This document shows, in pieces, positions 11,022-23,395 of a DNA stretch of 64,000 nt. The notes under the pieces are model-generated. The model was not told the origin of the DNA, did no database searches, and worked only from the letters and a program-made list of their open reading frames with translations. The translations under genes were made by a program, and so were the position numbers. The stretch's first letter is position 1, and each line of letters opens with the position of its first letter. Source of the stretch: Streptomyces sp. NBC_01571 (GTDB lineage: Bacteria; Actinomycetota; Actinomycetes; Streptomycetales; Streptomycetaceae); contig NZ_JAPEPZ010000001.1 of NCBI RefSeq assembly GCF_026339875.1, forward strand, positions 2,356,001 through 2,420,000, given 5' to 3'.

Positions 11022-13930
11022 CGGCCGTCCCCCTCTGTGGTTCCTGGTGCTGTGCCGTCCTGGGCCTGGTCGCCCACGGCATTCTCCTCGCGGCCGCGCC
11101 GCCAGCCACGCTGGAGCGAGGCCATCCGGTTGCGTACCTCTTCGGCGTCACGGTCGGCGGGCTCCGGCCCACGGAGGGCGCCGGCCCCCTCGCGCTCCCC
11201 GCGCCGCTCGGGTCCGTCCTTCAACTGCGGTGCCAGATGGGCCTGTCGGACGCGACGGGGCAGCGGGCTGGTACCCGGTTCGGCCCCTTCGGGCACGGTG
11301 TCGGAACCCGGGCCGGTCCCGGGCGTACCCGGTCGGGAGGTGCGACGGGTGCGTCTCGGCAGCGCGGGGGTCTCCTGGCCCGGGCCTGGAGTCTCGGACC
11401 GGGGGCCCGGCAGGCCGGAGCGGGGACCCGCGCCCTGGGCGCGTTCGCCGTTGCGACGCGCAGAGGTGTCCGTGCGGTCGGCGCGCCGGACGGCCGTCGG
11501 CTTCGCGCTCTCGCGCTCGGTCACGCCCGCGACACCGGGCAGTTCGACCGGCTCCGGGCCCTTGGCCGGATCCGAAGCCTCGGCGGTCCGCTCGTCCGTC
11601 TCAGCCGTCCGCTCGTCCGTCTCGCCACGACGGGGCCGCGTCCGGGTCACGGGACGACCGTGCGAGCTGACCAGTTGGGGGGACCTGCGCCGCGGCAGCG
11701 GCACCGGGGCGCCCGGACGGTCCTCATCGGTGCGGGCCGTCTCGTCCTGCCCCTCGGGGGCCGGCTGCTGGTGCTCGACCGGTCCACCGGCGATGGAGCG
11801 GCGCGGCCCGAACAGACCATCATGTCCGGCGTCCTCGTCGAGGGCGTCTGGGAATCCGCCGAGGGCGTCCAGCTCCACCGGCGCCTCCAGTTCGACCGGC
11901 CCGTCCAGGATCGAGGCGGGCAGGCCGGGCAGGCGCACCGGGACCTCGGACAGCGCGGTCTTGCGGTCCGCCTCGGCCTTGCCCTCCTTCGAGGGCAGCG
12001 TGCGGTCCAGACGGAAGCCGATGCCGTTGGTGTCCGGGACGTCGTCCGTGAGCAGCGCGTCCGGAAGGAAGACGATGGCGGTCGTACCGCCGTACGGGGA
12101 CGGCTGGAGGGAGACGCGCACGTTCTGCCGCTGGGCGAGCCTGCTGACGACGAAAAGACCGAGCCGGTCGGTGTCGGAGAGCTCGAACTCGGGGGTTTCG
12201 GCGAGCCGCAGATTGGCGTCGAGGAGTGCTTCGGCCGCCATACCGAGGCCGCGGTCGTGGATCTCCAGGGTGAAGCCGTTGGCGACGCGTTCGCCGATGA
12301 CCTGCACGGCCGTGTGCGGGGGCGAGAACACCGTGGCGTTCTCCAGGAGTTCGGCCACGAGGTGGGTGATGTCGGCCACCGCCGGTCCGGTGGCGGCGAC
12401 GCGGGGCAGCCGGCGCACCTCGATGCGCTCGTAGTCCTCCACCTCGGCGACGGCGGCGCGGACGATGTCCATGAGCTGAACAGGCTTGCGCCACTGTCGG
12501 GAGGGGGCGGCGCCGGAGAGGATGACCAGCCCCTCGGCGTGCCGGCGCATGCGCGTGGTCAGGTGGTCCAGGCGGAACAGGTCGGCGAGTTCGTCGGTGT
12601 CCTCGGTCCTGCGCTCCATGGTGTCGAGGAGGGTGAGCTGTTTGTGGAGCAGGACCTGGCTGCGGCGGGCGAGGTTGACGAAGACCTCGGAGACGCCGTC
12701 GCGCAGTTCGGACTGTTTGACGGCGGCCTCGACGGCGGCGCGCTGGAGGGTGTTGAGGGCCTGGCCGACCTCGCCGATCTCGTTCTTGTCGTACTCAAGG
12801 CGCGGTGCTTCGGTCTCGACGTCGACCTGTTCGCCCGCGGAGAGCCGGCGCATCACGCTGGGCAGCCGGACGCCCGAGACCTCGTGGGCCTCCAGGCGCA
12901 GTCGGCCCAGGTCGCGGATGAGGCCCCGGCCGATGCGGACGGACATGATGACCGAGACCAGCAGGGCGACGAGCCCGAGGACGCCCGCGATGGCCGCCTT
13001 GACGACGACTCCCGTGGCCACGGGCCGGACCCGGTCGTGATAGCGGTCGCCCGCCGTGTCGTCGAGGTCGCCGAGTTCGTCGAGCACATGCCCGGCTGCC
13101 CGGTCCCAGCTCTTCGCGGTGACGCCGTGGGGCGATCCGGCAGGGGAGGTGACGACGGCTTGCTCGGCGACGCGCAGGGGTGCCGTGTCGGCGTTCTTCC
13201 AGTAGCTCTCGTAGCGCTCGCTCTCCGATTCGGGCAGCAGCGGCAGGCTGACGTCGTAGAGCAGCGTGCGCTGGGCCACGAGATCGGAGATGTCACGGAT
13301 CTCGTCGCCGGTGACGCGGCCCGCGACCAGCGCGGAACCGAGGAGGGCGTCCTCGCGGGAGAGCAGCTCGCGGGCGATGTCGATGTTGACGAGGGCGCGG
13401 CCCTGCTTGTCCATCTCCACGTTGTCGACGAGGTGGAGGTTGGAGACCAGGGTGTAGCAGGGATCGACGAGACGGTTGTAGAGGTCAAGGGCCTGGGCCC
13501 GGTCGACGGTGCCCTCCTCGACGCTGCGGCGCAGCGAGTCGATGCCGTCGAGGGCGTCCAGCATGACGGTGAGGCGCTCGGCGGTGCCCGCGCCCATCTT
13601 CTCGTGCATGCCGTCGCTCTTGGCGTTCCTGCGGACCTTCGCCACGGCCCGGTCCGTGACGGTCCGGCTGTGCCGCAGCGCCGCGAGCGCGTCGGACGCG
13701 CGGGGATCGGCGAGATAGACGAGTGTCTGGCGGCGCTCCTGCTGGAGGACACCGACGGCGTCCTCGGTGGGGTAGCCGATCTTCTCGACGACGTCGGACA
13801 CGTTGAACAACTGGTTCGCCTCGCGCCCGGTGATGACCGTCGCGAAGGCCCAGATACCCGTCAGGGAGAGGAGCGGCACGAGGAGCAGCGCCACGATCTT
13901 CCGGCGGATGGACTTCCCGCGAAAGCGCAT
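11018..13930 (-). CDS. cvnA: Conservon sensor kinase-like protein CvnA
   Basis: A membrane sensor of 970 residues. One transmembrane helix near residues 12-32 is followed by an extracytoplasmic NIT (nitrate/nitrite-sensing) domain to about 310. A second helix (about 315-337), a HAMP linker, a helical segment with LDHLTTRMRRH and a GHKL ATPase domain come next, with N box ELLENATVFSPP near 525 and G-box region near 600. The last 330 residues are proline-, arginine- and acid-rich and look disordered. The ATG at 13930 follows a GGGGGAGG ribosome binding site and is preferred over a TTG 18 codons upstream. It is the first gene of the conservon operon. No signal can be assigned, although the NIT domain suggests a small anionic ligand. 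Confidence 0.92.
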   Translation of the reverse strand: MRFRGKSIRRKIVALLLVPLLSLTGIWAFATVITGREANQLFNVSDVVEKIGYPTEDAVGVLQQERRQTLVYLADPRASDALAALRHSRTVTDRAVAKVRRNAKSDGMHEKMGAGTAERLTVMLDALDGIDSLRRSVEEGTVDRAQALDLYNRLVDPCYTLVSNLHLVDNVEMDKQGRALVNIDIARELLSREDALLGSALVAGRVTGDEIRDISDLVAQRTLLYDVSLPLLPESESERYESYWKNADTAPLRVAEQAVVTSPAGSPHGVTAKSWDRAAGHVLDELGDLDDTAGDRYHDRVRPVATGVVVKAAIAGVLGLVALLVSVIMSVRIGRGLIRDLGRLRLEAHEVSGVRLPSVMRRLSAGEQVDVETEAPRLEYDKNEIGEVGQALNTLQRAAVEAAVKQSELRDGVSEVFVNLARRSQVLLHKQLTLLDTMERRTEDTDELADLFRLDHLTTRMRRHAEGLVILSGAAPSRQWRKPVQLMDIVRAAVAEVEDYERIEVRRLPRVAATGPAVADITHLVAELLENATVFSPPHTAVQVIGERVANGFTLEIHDRGLGMAAEALLDANLRLAETPEFELSDTDRLGLFVVSRLAQRQNVRVSLQPSPYGGTTAIVFLPDALLTDDVPDTNGIGFRLDRTLPSKEGKAEADRKTALSEVPVRLPGLPASILDGPVELEAPVELDALGGFPDALDEDAGHDGLFGPRRSIAGGPVEHQQPAPEGQDETARTDEDRPGAPVPLPRRRSPQLVSSHGRPVTRTRPRRGETDERTAETDERTAEASDPAKGPEPVELPGVAGVTERESAKPTAVRRADRTDTSARRNGERAQGAGPRSGLPGPRSETPGPGQETPALPRRTRRTSRPGTPGTGPGSDTVPEGAEPGTSPLPRRVRQAHLAPQLKDGPERRGEREGAGALRGPEPADRDAEEVRNRMASLQRGWRRGREENAVGDQAQDGTAPGTTEGDGR

Positions 13931-14375
13931 GGCCTCCCCCAGCTCGGCCCCCTCCGGCCCGGGGGCACACCTGTGCGTCAACAAACGGCGTGAGCCTACT
14001 ACTGACTCACAGGTAACTCGAAGGGCTGTCCGGGCGGCCGCCCGGCGCGAAGGTCACGGACCTACGCGCTTCCGGGAACCGGAGATGGGCAGTTGTCCGT
14101 TCATTGGGGGAGATTGCCTCCCCGATTCCAGCACGCGTGAGCGAATCGCATCGGACCGGTGAACTTGGTCAGTTGGCCGGATTTTTTCTCTGGTTGGGAA
14201 TCTTCGGGGCACTCCGTTCGTCTTTCTTTGCGGGAGATGGGGGCGGAATCGGCCACAGGGGTCGCATGCCGCGTCCAGGCGGCGTAAAGCAGCGCAAGCC
14301 GGGCAGCCACTGGGGAGCAGGTGTCGTACGGCACCCGTGCGAGAGGTCTGCTGGGCGGTGGGGAGTGACGAGTTG
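13931..14375. other. Divergent intergenic region between cvnA and a membrane protein gene
   Basis: These 445 bases separate the divergent cvnA operon and the gene at 14376 and should hold both promoters. A noticeably A+T-richer stretch lies at about 14160-14235. No reading frame with a good start and recognisable product is present, and no clear operator was found. Confidence 0.35.
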
Positions 14376-15239
14376 ATGGGCACGGCGGAGCGGCACGGGA
14401 CGTCCGGGAGCGGTGTTGCGGCACCGGTGGCGGAGCGTGGAACCGCACAGGCACCTGATCGCGACAGCCCGTTGGACGGGCGCGACGGAGTGGACGGGCG
14501 GCACGCGGCGACGGGCGGAACCGGCGAAGCGGGCGGACAGGGAGTGGCCACGGCCGAGCGCGAGCGGTCGAGCGGGCGGGGCACCTCGCATCAGGAGCAG
14601 GACCCCGTGATCGGGCGGCAGGCCGCCTCCCGGGACGGAGGCACCCACACCGGCGTCGGGAGTGGAACCGCACGACGGGGTGGCCCTGCCACGGCGTCGC
14701 GTGAGCACGAGCACGCGGGCAGACCGGGCGGTGCGGCCGACGGATACCGGCATGTGAAGGAGACGGGAGCGGCCGCCGGGGTGCAGGGGGCGGCGAGCGG
14801 GCGCGGCGCGGTCGGCCGGGGCATCGCCGCACACGAAGAGCAGGCGTACTACCGGCCGTTGTGGATCGAGGAGCCGGCGCGCCGTCGGCGGTTGCCCGAC
14901 CCGGTGAGGACGGCGGCGGTGCGGGCGGTCCTCGTCATCGCCGTGACACTGATCCAGGCCGTGACCGCCTTCCTGTCCACGATGGCGGAGTCCTGGCTGG
15001 CCTTCCCCATGGTCCTGAGCAGCGTGGCCAGCACGGTCGTGGCGACCTGGGCCGTGCTCGACGTCTGGGTCACCCGACAGGTGTGGAACCAGCGGAACGG
15101 GGTCGTGTCGGAGCCGAGCAGCACCGCCAGGGCCCTGCGGCGCGAGCGTCGTCGGGCGCGGCGCCAGGCGCGCTCGACGGAGCGGGCGCAGGAGCGGATA
15201 CAGCGGCGGGGCGGCGCCGGGCGGTTGTCGCACCCCTGA
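14376..15239 (+). CDS. Putative membrane protein with long low-complexity N-terminus
   Basis: No family was recognised. From the ATG at 14376, preceded by GGGAG, the product is 287 residues. The first 170 or so are Gly/Ala/Arg/Glu-rich and probably disordered. Two hydrophobic helices then follow (about AVLVIAVTLIQAVTAFL and FPMVLSSVASTVVATWAVL), and the tail is strongly basic (RRERRRARRQARS). It is probably an inner-membrane protein with cytosolic ends. It is divergent from cvnA, and any functional link to the conservon is inference only. An in-frame GTG at 14337 is an alternative start. Confidence 0.6.
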   Translation: MGTAERHGTSGSGVAAPVAERGTAQAPDRDSPLDGRDGVDGRHAATGGTGEAGGQGVATAERERSSGRGTSHQEQDPVIGRQAASRDGGTHTGVGSGTARRGGPATASREHEHAGRPGGAADGYRHVKETGAAAGVQGAASGRGAVGRGIAAHEEQAYYRPLWIEEPARRRRLPDPVRTAAVRAVLVIAVTLIQAVTAFLSTMAESWLAFPMVLSSVASTVVATWAVLDVWVTRQVWNQRNGVVSEPSSTARALRRERRRARRQARSTERAQERIQRRGGAGRLSHP

Positions 15240-15509
15240 GGCGGAGGCCCTGAGGTCGGCGTCGTCGGCACCTCTGAACTCTGGGGTTTACGCCCCGAGG
15301 TCGGCATGGTCGACAGCTCTGATGTCCGTGCCCGACGCCGGCTCTCGCGACGCGGGACTCCGGGGGCTCGCGCTCCCGGGGTCGCGTCCCGGACACCGGC
15401 CCTGGGCCGGTCGGTCGGTCGGACCGGCCCGCGCCTCGCGCTCGCCCGGCCGCCGGGCCGCCGGGCCGCCGGGCCGCCGGGCCGCCGTCAGATCGTCGTC
15501 GAGACGCCG
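15240..15509. repeat. Repeat-bearing region between convergent genes
   Basis: A 26-base imperfect direct repeat occurs at 15252-15277 and 15297-15322, matching at 22 of 26 bases with a 45-base period. A small GGGG/CCCC hairpin sits between the copies at about 15279-15299 and could end transcription. Further right, four perfect 8-base units (CGCCGGGC) run from 15451 to 15482, just beyond the 3' end of the reductase gene. No gene is seen. Confidence 0.55.
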
Positions 15510-16775
15510 TCAGAGGTTCGCGGCGGCTTCGACCTGCTCCACCGGGCCCTTGTCGTAAGCCAGTTGACGCCGCGCCCTCATGAAGGGGCGCGGGCGGTCG
15601 ACGGAGAGCACGGCGGTGGTGCGGCCGTCGCGCTCGTACAGGGCGAGGAGGCCGCCCTCGCCCGGTGCGCCGTCCTCGACGGTGCCCTCGGCGATCCGGA
15701 CGGTGTCCGCCTGCTGGCGGCGCCCCGCGAACTGGATGCGCGCACCGTACTGATCGGACCAGAAGTAGGGCAGGGAGCGTACGGTCCCGACGGTGCGTCC
15801 GGCGAGCAGGTTGCCCACCGCGACGCGGGGTTGTTCCGTGGCGGAGGTCCAGTGCTCGGCCCGGGTGCCTCCGACGCGGGCGACGTCTCCGACGGCGACC
15901 ACTTGGGGCAGCCCGGTGACGCATCCATCGTCGCACAGCACGCCGTCGTGCAGTGCGAGTGTCGAGCCGGCCAGCCAGCCGGTGTTGGGGGTGGCGCCGA
16001 TACCGACGATCACGACGTCGGCGGGCAGGACCCGGCCGTCGGAGAGTTCCACTCCGGTGACGGTGCGACCGGCCGGGCCGTCCTGGGCGCGCCCCGGACC
16101 GGTCGTGTCCCGGTCCCGGCTCACGCCGGCTCCGTTCCTCCCCCGCAGCGCGGCGACCCCGGTGCCGGTCACCAGCTCGACGCCGCCGCGCCGGTGCAAC
16201 GCGGCGCACAGCGTGGCCATTTCGGGGCCGAGTGGGGCGACGAGAGGCAGCGGGGCGGCCTCGACGACGGTGACCTCGTGACCGAGTCCGGCGCAGGAGG
16301 AAGCGGTCTCGGCGCCGATGAAGCCGCCTCCGACGACGACGACGCGGCGCGGACCCTGGATGAGTTCCTCGCGCAGGGCGCGGGCGTCGTCGAGGGTGCG
16401 CAGGGTGTGCACACCGGTGAGGCCGTCACCCGGAAGACGGCGGGCCGAGGCGCCGGTGGCGATGACCACGCCGTCCGTGGAGACGGTACGGCCGTCACCG
16501 AGGAGGACGGTGCGGCCGCGGGCGTCGAGGCCGCGGGCACGGACGCCGAGCAGCCACTCGGCGTCGAGTCCGGCTCTCTCCTCGGCGTCGGTCAGGGCGA
16601 GTCGGGCCTCGTCGGCGCGGCCGGTGAGGAAGTCCTTGGACAGGGGCGGACGGTCGTACGGGGCATGGGCCTCGTCGCCGACGATCACCAGGCGGCCGTC
16701 GAAGCCCTGGGCCCGTAGTTCCCGGGCGGCGTACAGACCGGAGAGCGAGGCACCGACGACGGTCACGGTCCTCAT
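15510..16775 (-). CDS. FAD/NAD-dependent ferredoxin reductase of the betaine monooxygenase system
   Basis: A 421-residue class IIA (BphA4/rubredoxin-reductase type) flavoprotein. The FAD-binding GASLSGLYAARELR is at the N-terminus, APYDRPPLSKDFL follows, the NAD-binding VVVGGGFIGAETA is in the middle, and VVAVGDVAR plus a C-terminal dimer domain close the protein. It would pass electrons from NAD(P)H to the adjacent Rieske ferredoxin. Its ATG overlaps the ferredoxin stop as ATGA. The pair is divergent from the iclR gene and the Rieske oxygenase lies 6 kb away in the same cluster, so a three-component monooxygenase is the simplest reading. The exact partner is inferred. Confidence 0.88.
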   Translation of the reverse strand: MRTVTVVGASLSGLYAARELRAQGFDGRLVIVGDEAHAPYDRPPLSKDFLTGRADEARLALTDAEERAGLDAEWLLGVRARGLDARGRTVLLGDGRTVSTDGVVIATGASARRLPGDGLTGVHTLRTLDDARALREELIQGPRRVVVVGGGFIGAETASSCAGLGHEVTVVEAAPLPLVAPLGPEMATLCAALHRRGGVELVTGTGVAALRGRNGAGVSRDRDTTGPGRAQDGPAGRTVTGVELSDGRVLPADVVIVGIGATPNTGWLAGSTLALHDGVLCDDGCVTGLPQVVAVGDVARVGGTRAEHWTSATEQPRVAVGNLLAGRTVGTVRSLPYFWSDQYGARIQFAGRRQQADTVRIAEGTVEDGAPGEGGLLALYERDGRTTAVLSVDRPRPFMRARRQLAYDKGPVEQVEAAANL

Positions 16776-17092
16776 GCGGCGGTGCCCTCCTCCGCGACCA
16801 GGTGGACATGGATGATTCCGTCGTCGACGGTGACGCGGTGGGTGCGGACGGGGCGCCGTGCCGGAAGACATGTCGGCTGCCCCGTACGGAGATCGAAGGA
16901 GGCGGCGTGCAGGGGGCACTCGACCAGACAGCCCTCCAGCCAGCCCTCCGAGAGGGAGGCGTCCTGGTGGGTGCAGGTGTCGTCGACGGCGTAGAGCTCG
17001 CCGTCGGCGTTGAACACGGCGATGGGTGGCGTGGTGTCGACACGGACGGATGCGCCCGCGGGGAGGTCGGCAAAGCGGCAGACGGGAATCAT
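16772..17092 (-). CDS. Rieske [2Fe-2S] ferredoxin
   Basis: A 106-residue Rieske ferredoxin. Ligands are visible as CTHQDA (Cys-x-His) and CPLHAASFD (Cys-x-x-His), spaced as in BphF-type ferredoxins. It should carry electrons from the following reductase to a terminal Rieske oxygenase, most likely the betaine monooxygenase at 23396-24541. The ATG at 17092 is preferred because it follows an AGGGGG-type ribosome binding site and upstream in-frame residues are not family-like. Confidence 0.9.
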   Translation of the reverse strand: MIPVCRFADLPAGASVRVDTTPPIAVFNADGELYAVDDTCTHQDASLSEGWLEGCLVECPLHAASFDLRTGQPTCLPARRPVRTHRVTVDDGIIHVHLVAEEGTAA

Positions 17093-17120
17093 GGGCCCCC
17101 CTCTCGGTCCGGGACTCTGC

Positions 17121-17151
17121 GTCCGGACCTCCTGGTCCAGATGGTCCGGAC
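17121..17151. repeat. Paired GTCCGGAC palindromes upstream of the Rieske ferredoxin
   Basis: The self-complementary octamer GTCCGGAC occurs at 17121-17128 and again at 17144-17151, 23 bases apart, with a partial third copy (TTCCGGAC) at about 17162. The pair lies just upstream of the ferredoxin start and could bind a regulator of the minus-strand pair. This is sequence observation only. Confidence 0.4.
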
Positions 17152-17182
17152 ACCTTTCCGGTTCCGGACGCTTCGGTAACAT

Positions 17183-17223
17183 GATGTTTCGCATGGCGCA
17201 CGAGGGAGCGCTATGCGCAACAG
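17183..17223. promoter_or_regulatory. Operator-like site 1 in the ferredoxin-iclR divergent region
   Basis: A 41-base block made of two inverted half-sites, TGTTTCGCAT (from 17185) and ATGCGCAACA (from 17213). The arms match at nine of ten positions as an inverted repeat with an 18-base centre. A block of the same length and arrangement occurs at 18410-18450 before the catabolic operon. The likely ligand is the IclR protein encoded at 17306, which would autoregulate and also control the divergent ferredoxin-reductase pair. Confidence 0.6.
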
Positions 17224-17305
17224 AATCCGTGCGGGGGTCCCGTCACGTCAAGGGCTTCCCGCAGATGCGGCCCAAACAGGGCTGCCAGGTGGTGAGAGTT
17301 GAGCT

Positions 17306-18127
17306 ATGACCCGCACGCAGAAGCAGGCTGAGCACTCCGAGGGTTTTCCCGAGAAGCGGAACGGCAGGGGCGCGGGCAGTGCCGTCCAGTCGGTGGACCG
17401 CGCCGTGAGCGTGCTGGAGATCCTCGCCCGGCTCGGCGAGGCCGGTGTCACCGAGATCGCCGAAGAGCTGGACGTGCACAAGTCCACCGCCTTCCGCCTC
17501 CTCGGCGTCCTGGAGAACCGCGGTCTGGTGGCCCAGGCCAAGGACCGCGGGAAGTACTACCTGGGGGCCGCCGTACTGCGCCTGGCGGGAGCGGCGGCGG
17601 TGCGTCTGGACATCTCCCAGGAAGGCGTCCCGGTCTGCCGCGAACTCGCCGACGAGCTGGGCGAGACGGTCAACATCGCGGTCCTCGACGACGACGCGGC
17701 GGTCAACATCATGCAGGCCCGTGGCACCGCGTCGGTCACCGCGCAGAACTGGCTGGGCAGACGCACCCCGCTGCACGCCACCTCCAGCGGCAAGGTGCTG
17801 CTCGCGCACATGCCGCCCACGCTGCGCGAAGGCCTGCTCGCGAGGCCGCTGCCGCGCTTCACGGAGCGGACGATCACGGGCCCCTCCAGCCTGCGCGCCG
17901 AGTTGGAGGCCGTGATCGAGCAGGGCTACGGCGTCACCATCGAGGAACTGGAGTTGGGACTCGCCGCCGTGGCCGCGCCGGTCCGCGCGCACGACGGCAA
18001 GGTGATCGCCGCGATCAGCGTGTCGGGGCCGGTCTACCGGCTGAACGCCGACCGCCTGCCGGAGCTGTCCAAGCGGACGGTGGCTGCGGGGGCCGAGTTG
18101 TCGCGGCGTATGGGGTACGGCTTCTGA
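17306..18127 (+). CDS. IclR-family regulator of choline/betaine catabolism
   Basis: A 273-residue IclR-type transcription factor. The N-terminal winged helix (about 28-90) contains VTEIAEELDVHKSTAFRLLGVLENRGLV, and the C-terminal effector domain carries the typical RRTPLHATSSGKVLLA stretch. It sits between the divergent Rieske ferredoxin/reductase pair and the choline-to-glycine operon, which identifies its likely regulon. Two matching operator-like blocks flank it (17183-17223, 18410-18450); the second overlaps the -10 of the operon promoter, which suggests repression relieved by a pathway metabolite. Effector identity (choline, betaine or dimethylglycine) is not visible. Two hairpins end the gene at 18253-18317. 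Confidence 0.9.
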   Translation: MTRTQKQAEHSEGFPEKRNGRGAGSAVQSVDRAVSVLEILARLGEAGVTEIAEELDVHKSTAFRLLGVLENRGLVAQAKDRGKYYLGAAVLRLAGAAAVRLDISQEGVPVCRELADELGETVNIAVLDDDAAVNIMQARGTASVTAQNWLGRRTPLHATSSGKVLLAHMPPTLREGLLARPLPRFTERTITGPSSLRAELEAVIEQGYGVTIEELELGLAAVAAPVRAHDGKVIAAISVSGPVYRLNADRLPELSKRTVAAGAELSRRMGYGF

Positions 18128-18252
18128 GAGTCGCCCAGGTCGCCGGCGGGACCGCCGCGCGGACGGGGACACCGGCGACGGGACATGCACCGGTTCCGGC
18201 GCATCCCCTCGCCCCGTCGAGGCCCGCGCGCGACCCCCAAGGGGCGGGCGCC

Positions 18253-18317
18253 GCGGCGGAATCGAGCGGATCCGCCGCCTCACCACCACACGGGGCCCGG
18301 GCCGGTACCGGGCCCCG
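18253..18317 (+). terminator. Tandem hairpins downstream of iclR
   Basis: Two stems in series. The first pairs GCGGCGGA at 18253-18260 with TCCGCCGC at 18271-18278. The second pairs CGGGGCCCGG at 18291-18300 with CCGGGCCCCG at 18308-18317 around a 7-base loop. They separate the regulator transcript from the promoter of the catabolic operon. Confidence 0.65.
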
Positions 18318-18382
18318 CCGCCCTGTGTGTCCGTCAGGTTTCGGGCACCCCGTTCCTTTTGCCAAGGGTTAACTCCCACCTC

Positions 18383-18412
18383 TTGACGGCTCGCTGACGG
18401 CGTTCTCAAGAT
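18383..18412 (+). promoter_or_regulatory. Promoter of the choline-to-glycine operon
   Basis: TTGACG at 18383-18388, an 18-base spacer and CAAGAT at 18407-18412 form a HrdB-type promoter. The -10 overlaps the left half-site of the operator-like block at 18410-18450, a position suited to repression. The first gene starts about 50 bases downstream. Confidence 0.55.
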
Positions 18413-18450
18413 GTTCCTCATCGCGCAACCCATAGTGCAATGCGCAACAG
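18410..18450 (+). promoter_or_regulatory. Operator-like site 2 upstream of the catabolic operon
   Basis: This 41-base block is the same length as the one at 17183-17223 and has the same parts in register: GATGTT, CAT, GCGCA and ATGCGCAACAG. The half-sites TGTTCCTCAT and ATGCGCAACA match as an inverted repeat at eight of ten positions. Shared spacing in both places argues against chance. It overlaps the promoter -10 and initiation region. Confidence 0.62.
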
Positions 18451-18464
18451 CAGAGGAGCTTGTC

Positions 18465-22191
<3,727 letters not shown>

Positions 22192-22229
22192 GAAGCCCGC
22201 ACACGCCCCAACACGCCCAGGAGGTCCCT

Positions 22230-23384
22230 GTGTCCCCCACCTACGACGTGATCGTGATCGGTCTCGGCGGCATGGGCAGCGCCGCCGCCCACCATCTGTC
22301 GGCACGCGGCGCCCGCGTGCTCGGCCTGGAGAAGTTCGGCCCGGTCCACAACCGCGGCTCCAGCCACGGTGGTTCGCGCATCACCCGGCAGTCCTACTTC
22401 GAGGACCCGGCGTACGTACCCCTGCTGCTGCGCTCCTACGAGCTGTACGAGGAGTTGGAGCGGGCGACGGGCCGGGAGATCGCCACGCTCTGCGGCGGTG
22501 TGATGATCGGCCGTCCCGACTCGCGGACGGTCTCCGGCTCGCTGCTCTCCGCCCAGCGGTGGGGCCTGCCCCACGAGATGCTGGACGCCCCGGAGATCCG
22601 CCGCCGCTTCCCGACCCTGAACCCGGACGACGACGAGGTCGCGCTGTACGAGGCGCGGGCCGGGCTCGTCCGCCCCGAGAACACCGTCGCCGCGCACCTC
22701 CAGCTCGCCACCCGGCAGGGCGCCGACCTGCACTTCGAGGAACCGATGACGCGCTGGGAGCCCTACCGGGACGGGGTGCGCGTCCACACCGCCGAGAACA
22801 CCTACACCGCGGGCCGGCTGGTGATCTGCCCGGGTGCCTGGGCGCCGCGGCTGCTGACCGACCTCGGGGTGCCGTTCACCATCGAGCGGCAGGTCATGTA
22901 CTGGTTCCAGCCGAAGGGCGGGGTCCGGCCGTTCCTGCCCGAGGACCATCCCATCTACATCTGGGAGGACGCCACCGGGGTCCAGGTGTACGGCTTCCCG
23001 TCCATCGACGGGCCGGAGCTGGGCGCCAAGGTCGCCTTCTTCCTCAAGGGCGTCGTGACCACCCCGGAGACCATCGACCGGACGGTCCACGAGGACGAGA
23101 TCCACGCCATGGCGGATCACATGTCCCGCTGCATCCCCGACCTGCCCGGCGCCTTCCTCAAGGCCGCCACCTGCATGTACTCCAACACCCCCGACGAGCA
23201 CTTCGTCATCGCCCGCCATCCCGCGCACCCGGAGACCGTGACCGTGGCCTGCGGGTTCTCCGGGCACGGCTTCAAGTTCGTGCCTGTCGTCGGCGAGATC
23301 CTCGCCGACCTCGCGCTGACCGGCACCACCGATCACCCGATCGGGTTGTTCGATCCCCACCGCCTCGCCGCCGCGCCCGCCTGA
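22230..23384 (+). CDS. Monomeric sarcosine oxidase
   Basis: A 384-residue flavoprotein of the MSOX/N-methyltryptophan oxidase family. The Rossmann motif [17 protein letters not shown] is near the N-terminus. Cys315, in [13 protein letters not shown], is exactly where Bacillus MSOX binds FAD covalently, and [16 protein letters not shown] closes the active site. It oxidises sarcosine to glycine, formaldehyde and hydrogen peroxide. The GTG start follows AGGAGG, 38 bases after the dimethylglycine oxidase. N-methyltryptophan oxidase is a close paralogue, but the cluster context favours sarcosine. Confidence 0.9.
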   Translation: MSPTYDVIVIGLGGMGSAAAHHLSARGARVLGLEKFGPVHNRGSSHGGSRITRQSYFEDPAYVPLLLRSYELYEELERATGREIATLCGGVMIGRPDSRTVSGSLLSAQRWGLPHEMLDAPEIRRRFPTLNPDDDEVALYEARAGLVRPENTVAAHLQLATRQGADLHFEEPMTRWEPYRDGVRVHTAENTYTAGRLVICPGAWAPRLLTDLGVPFTIERQVMYWFQPKGGVRPFLPEDHPIYIWEDATGVQVYGFPSIDGPELGAKVAFFLKGVVTTPETIDRTVHEDEIHAMADHMSRCIPDLPGAFLKAATCMYSNTPDEHFVIARHPAHPETVTVACGFSGHGFKFVPVVGEILADLALTGTTDHPIGLFDPHRLAAAPA

Positions 23385-23395
23385 GGAGTACGCAC

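Noticed and set aside
6564..12434. A very long plus-strand open frame (about 1950 codons) opposite the oxoprolinase and cvnA genes.
   Set aside because: It is antisense to clearly recognisable proteins on the minus strand, has a low-complexity Arg/Gly/Val/Asp composition and no family motif. It arises from the strong G/C third-position bias.
11018..13984. A start for cvnA at the TTG at 13984.
   Set aside because: The ATG at 13930 has a strong GGGGGAGG site and gives an N-terminus that leads directly into the first membrane helix.
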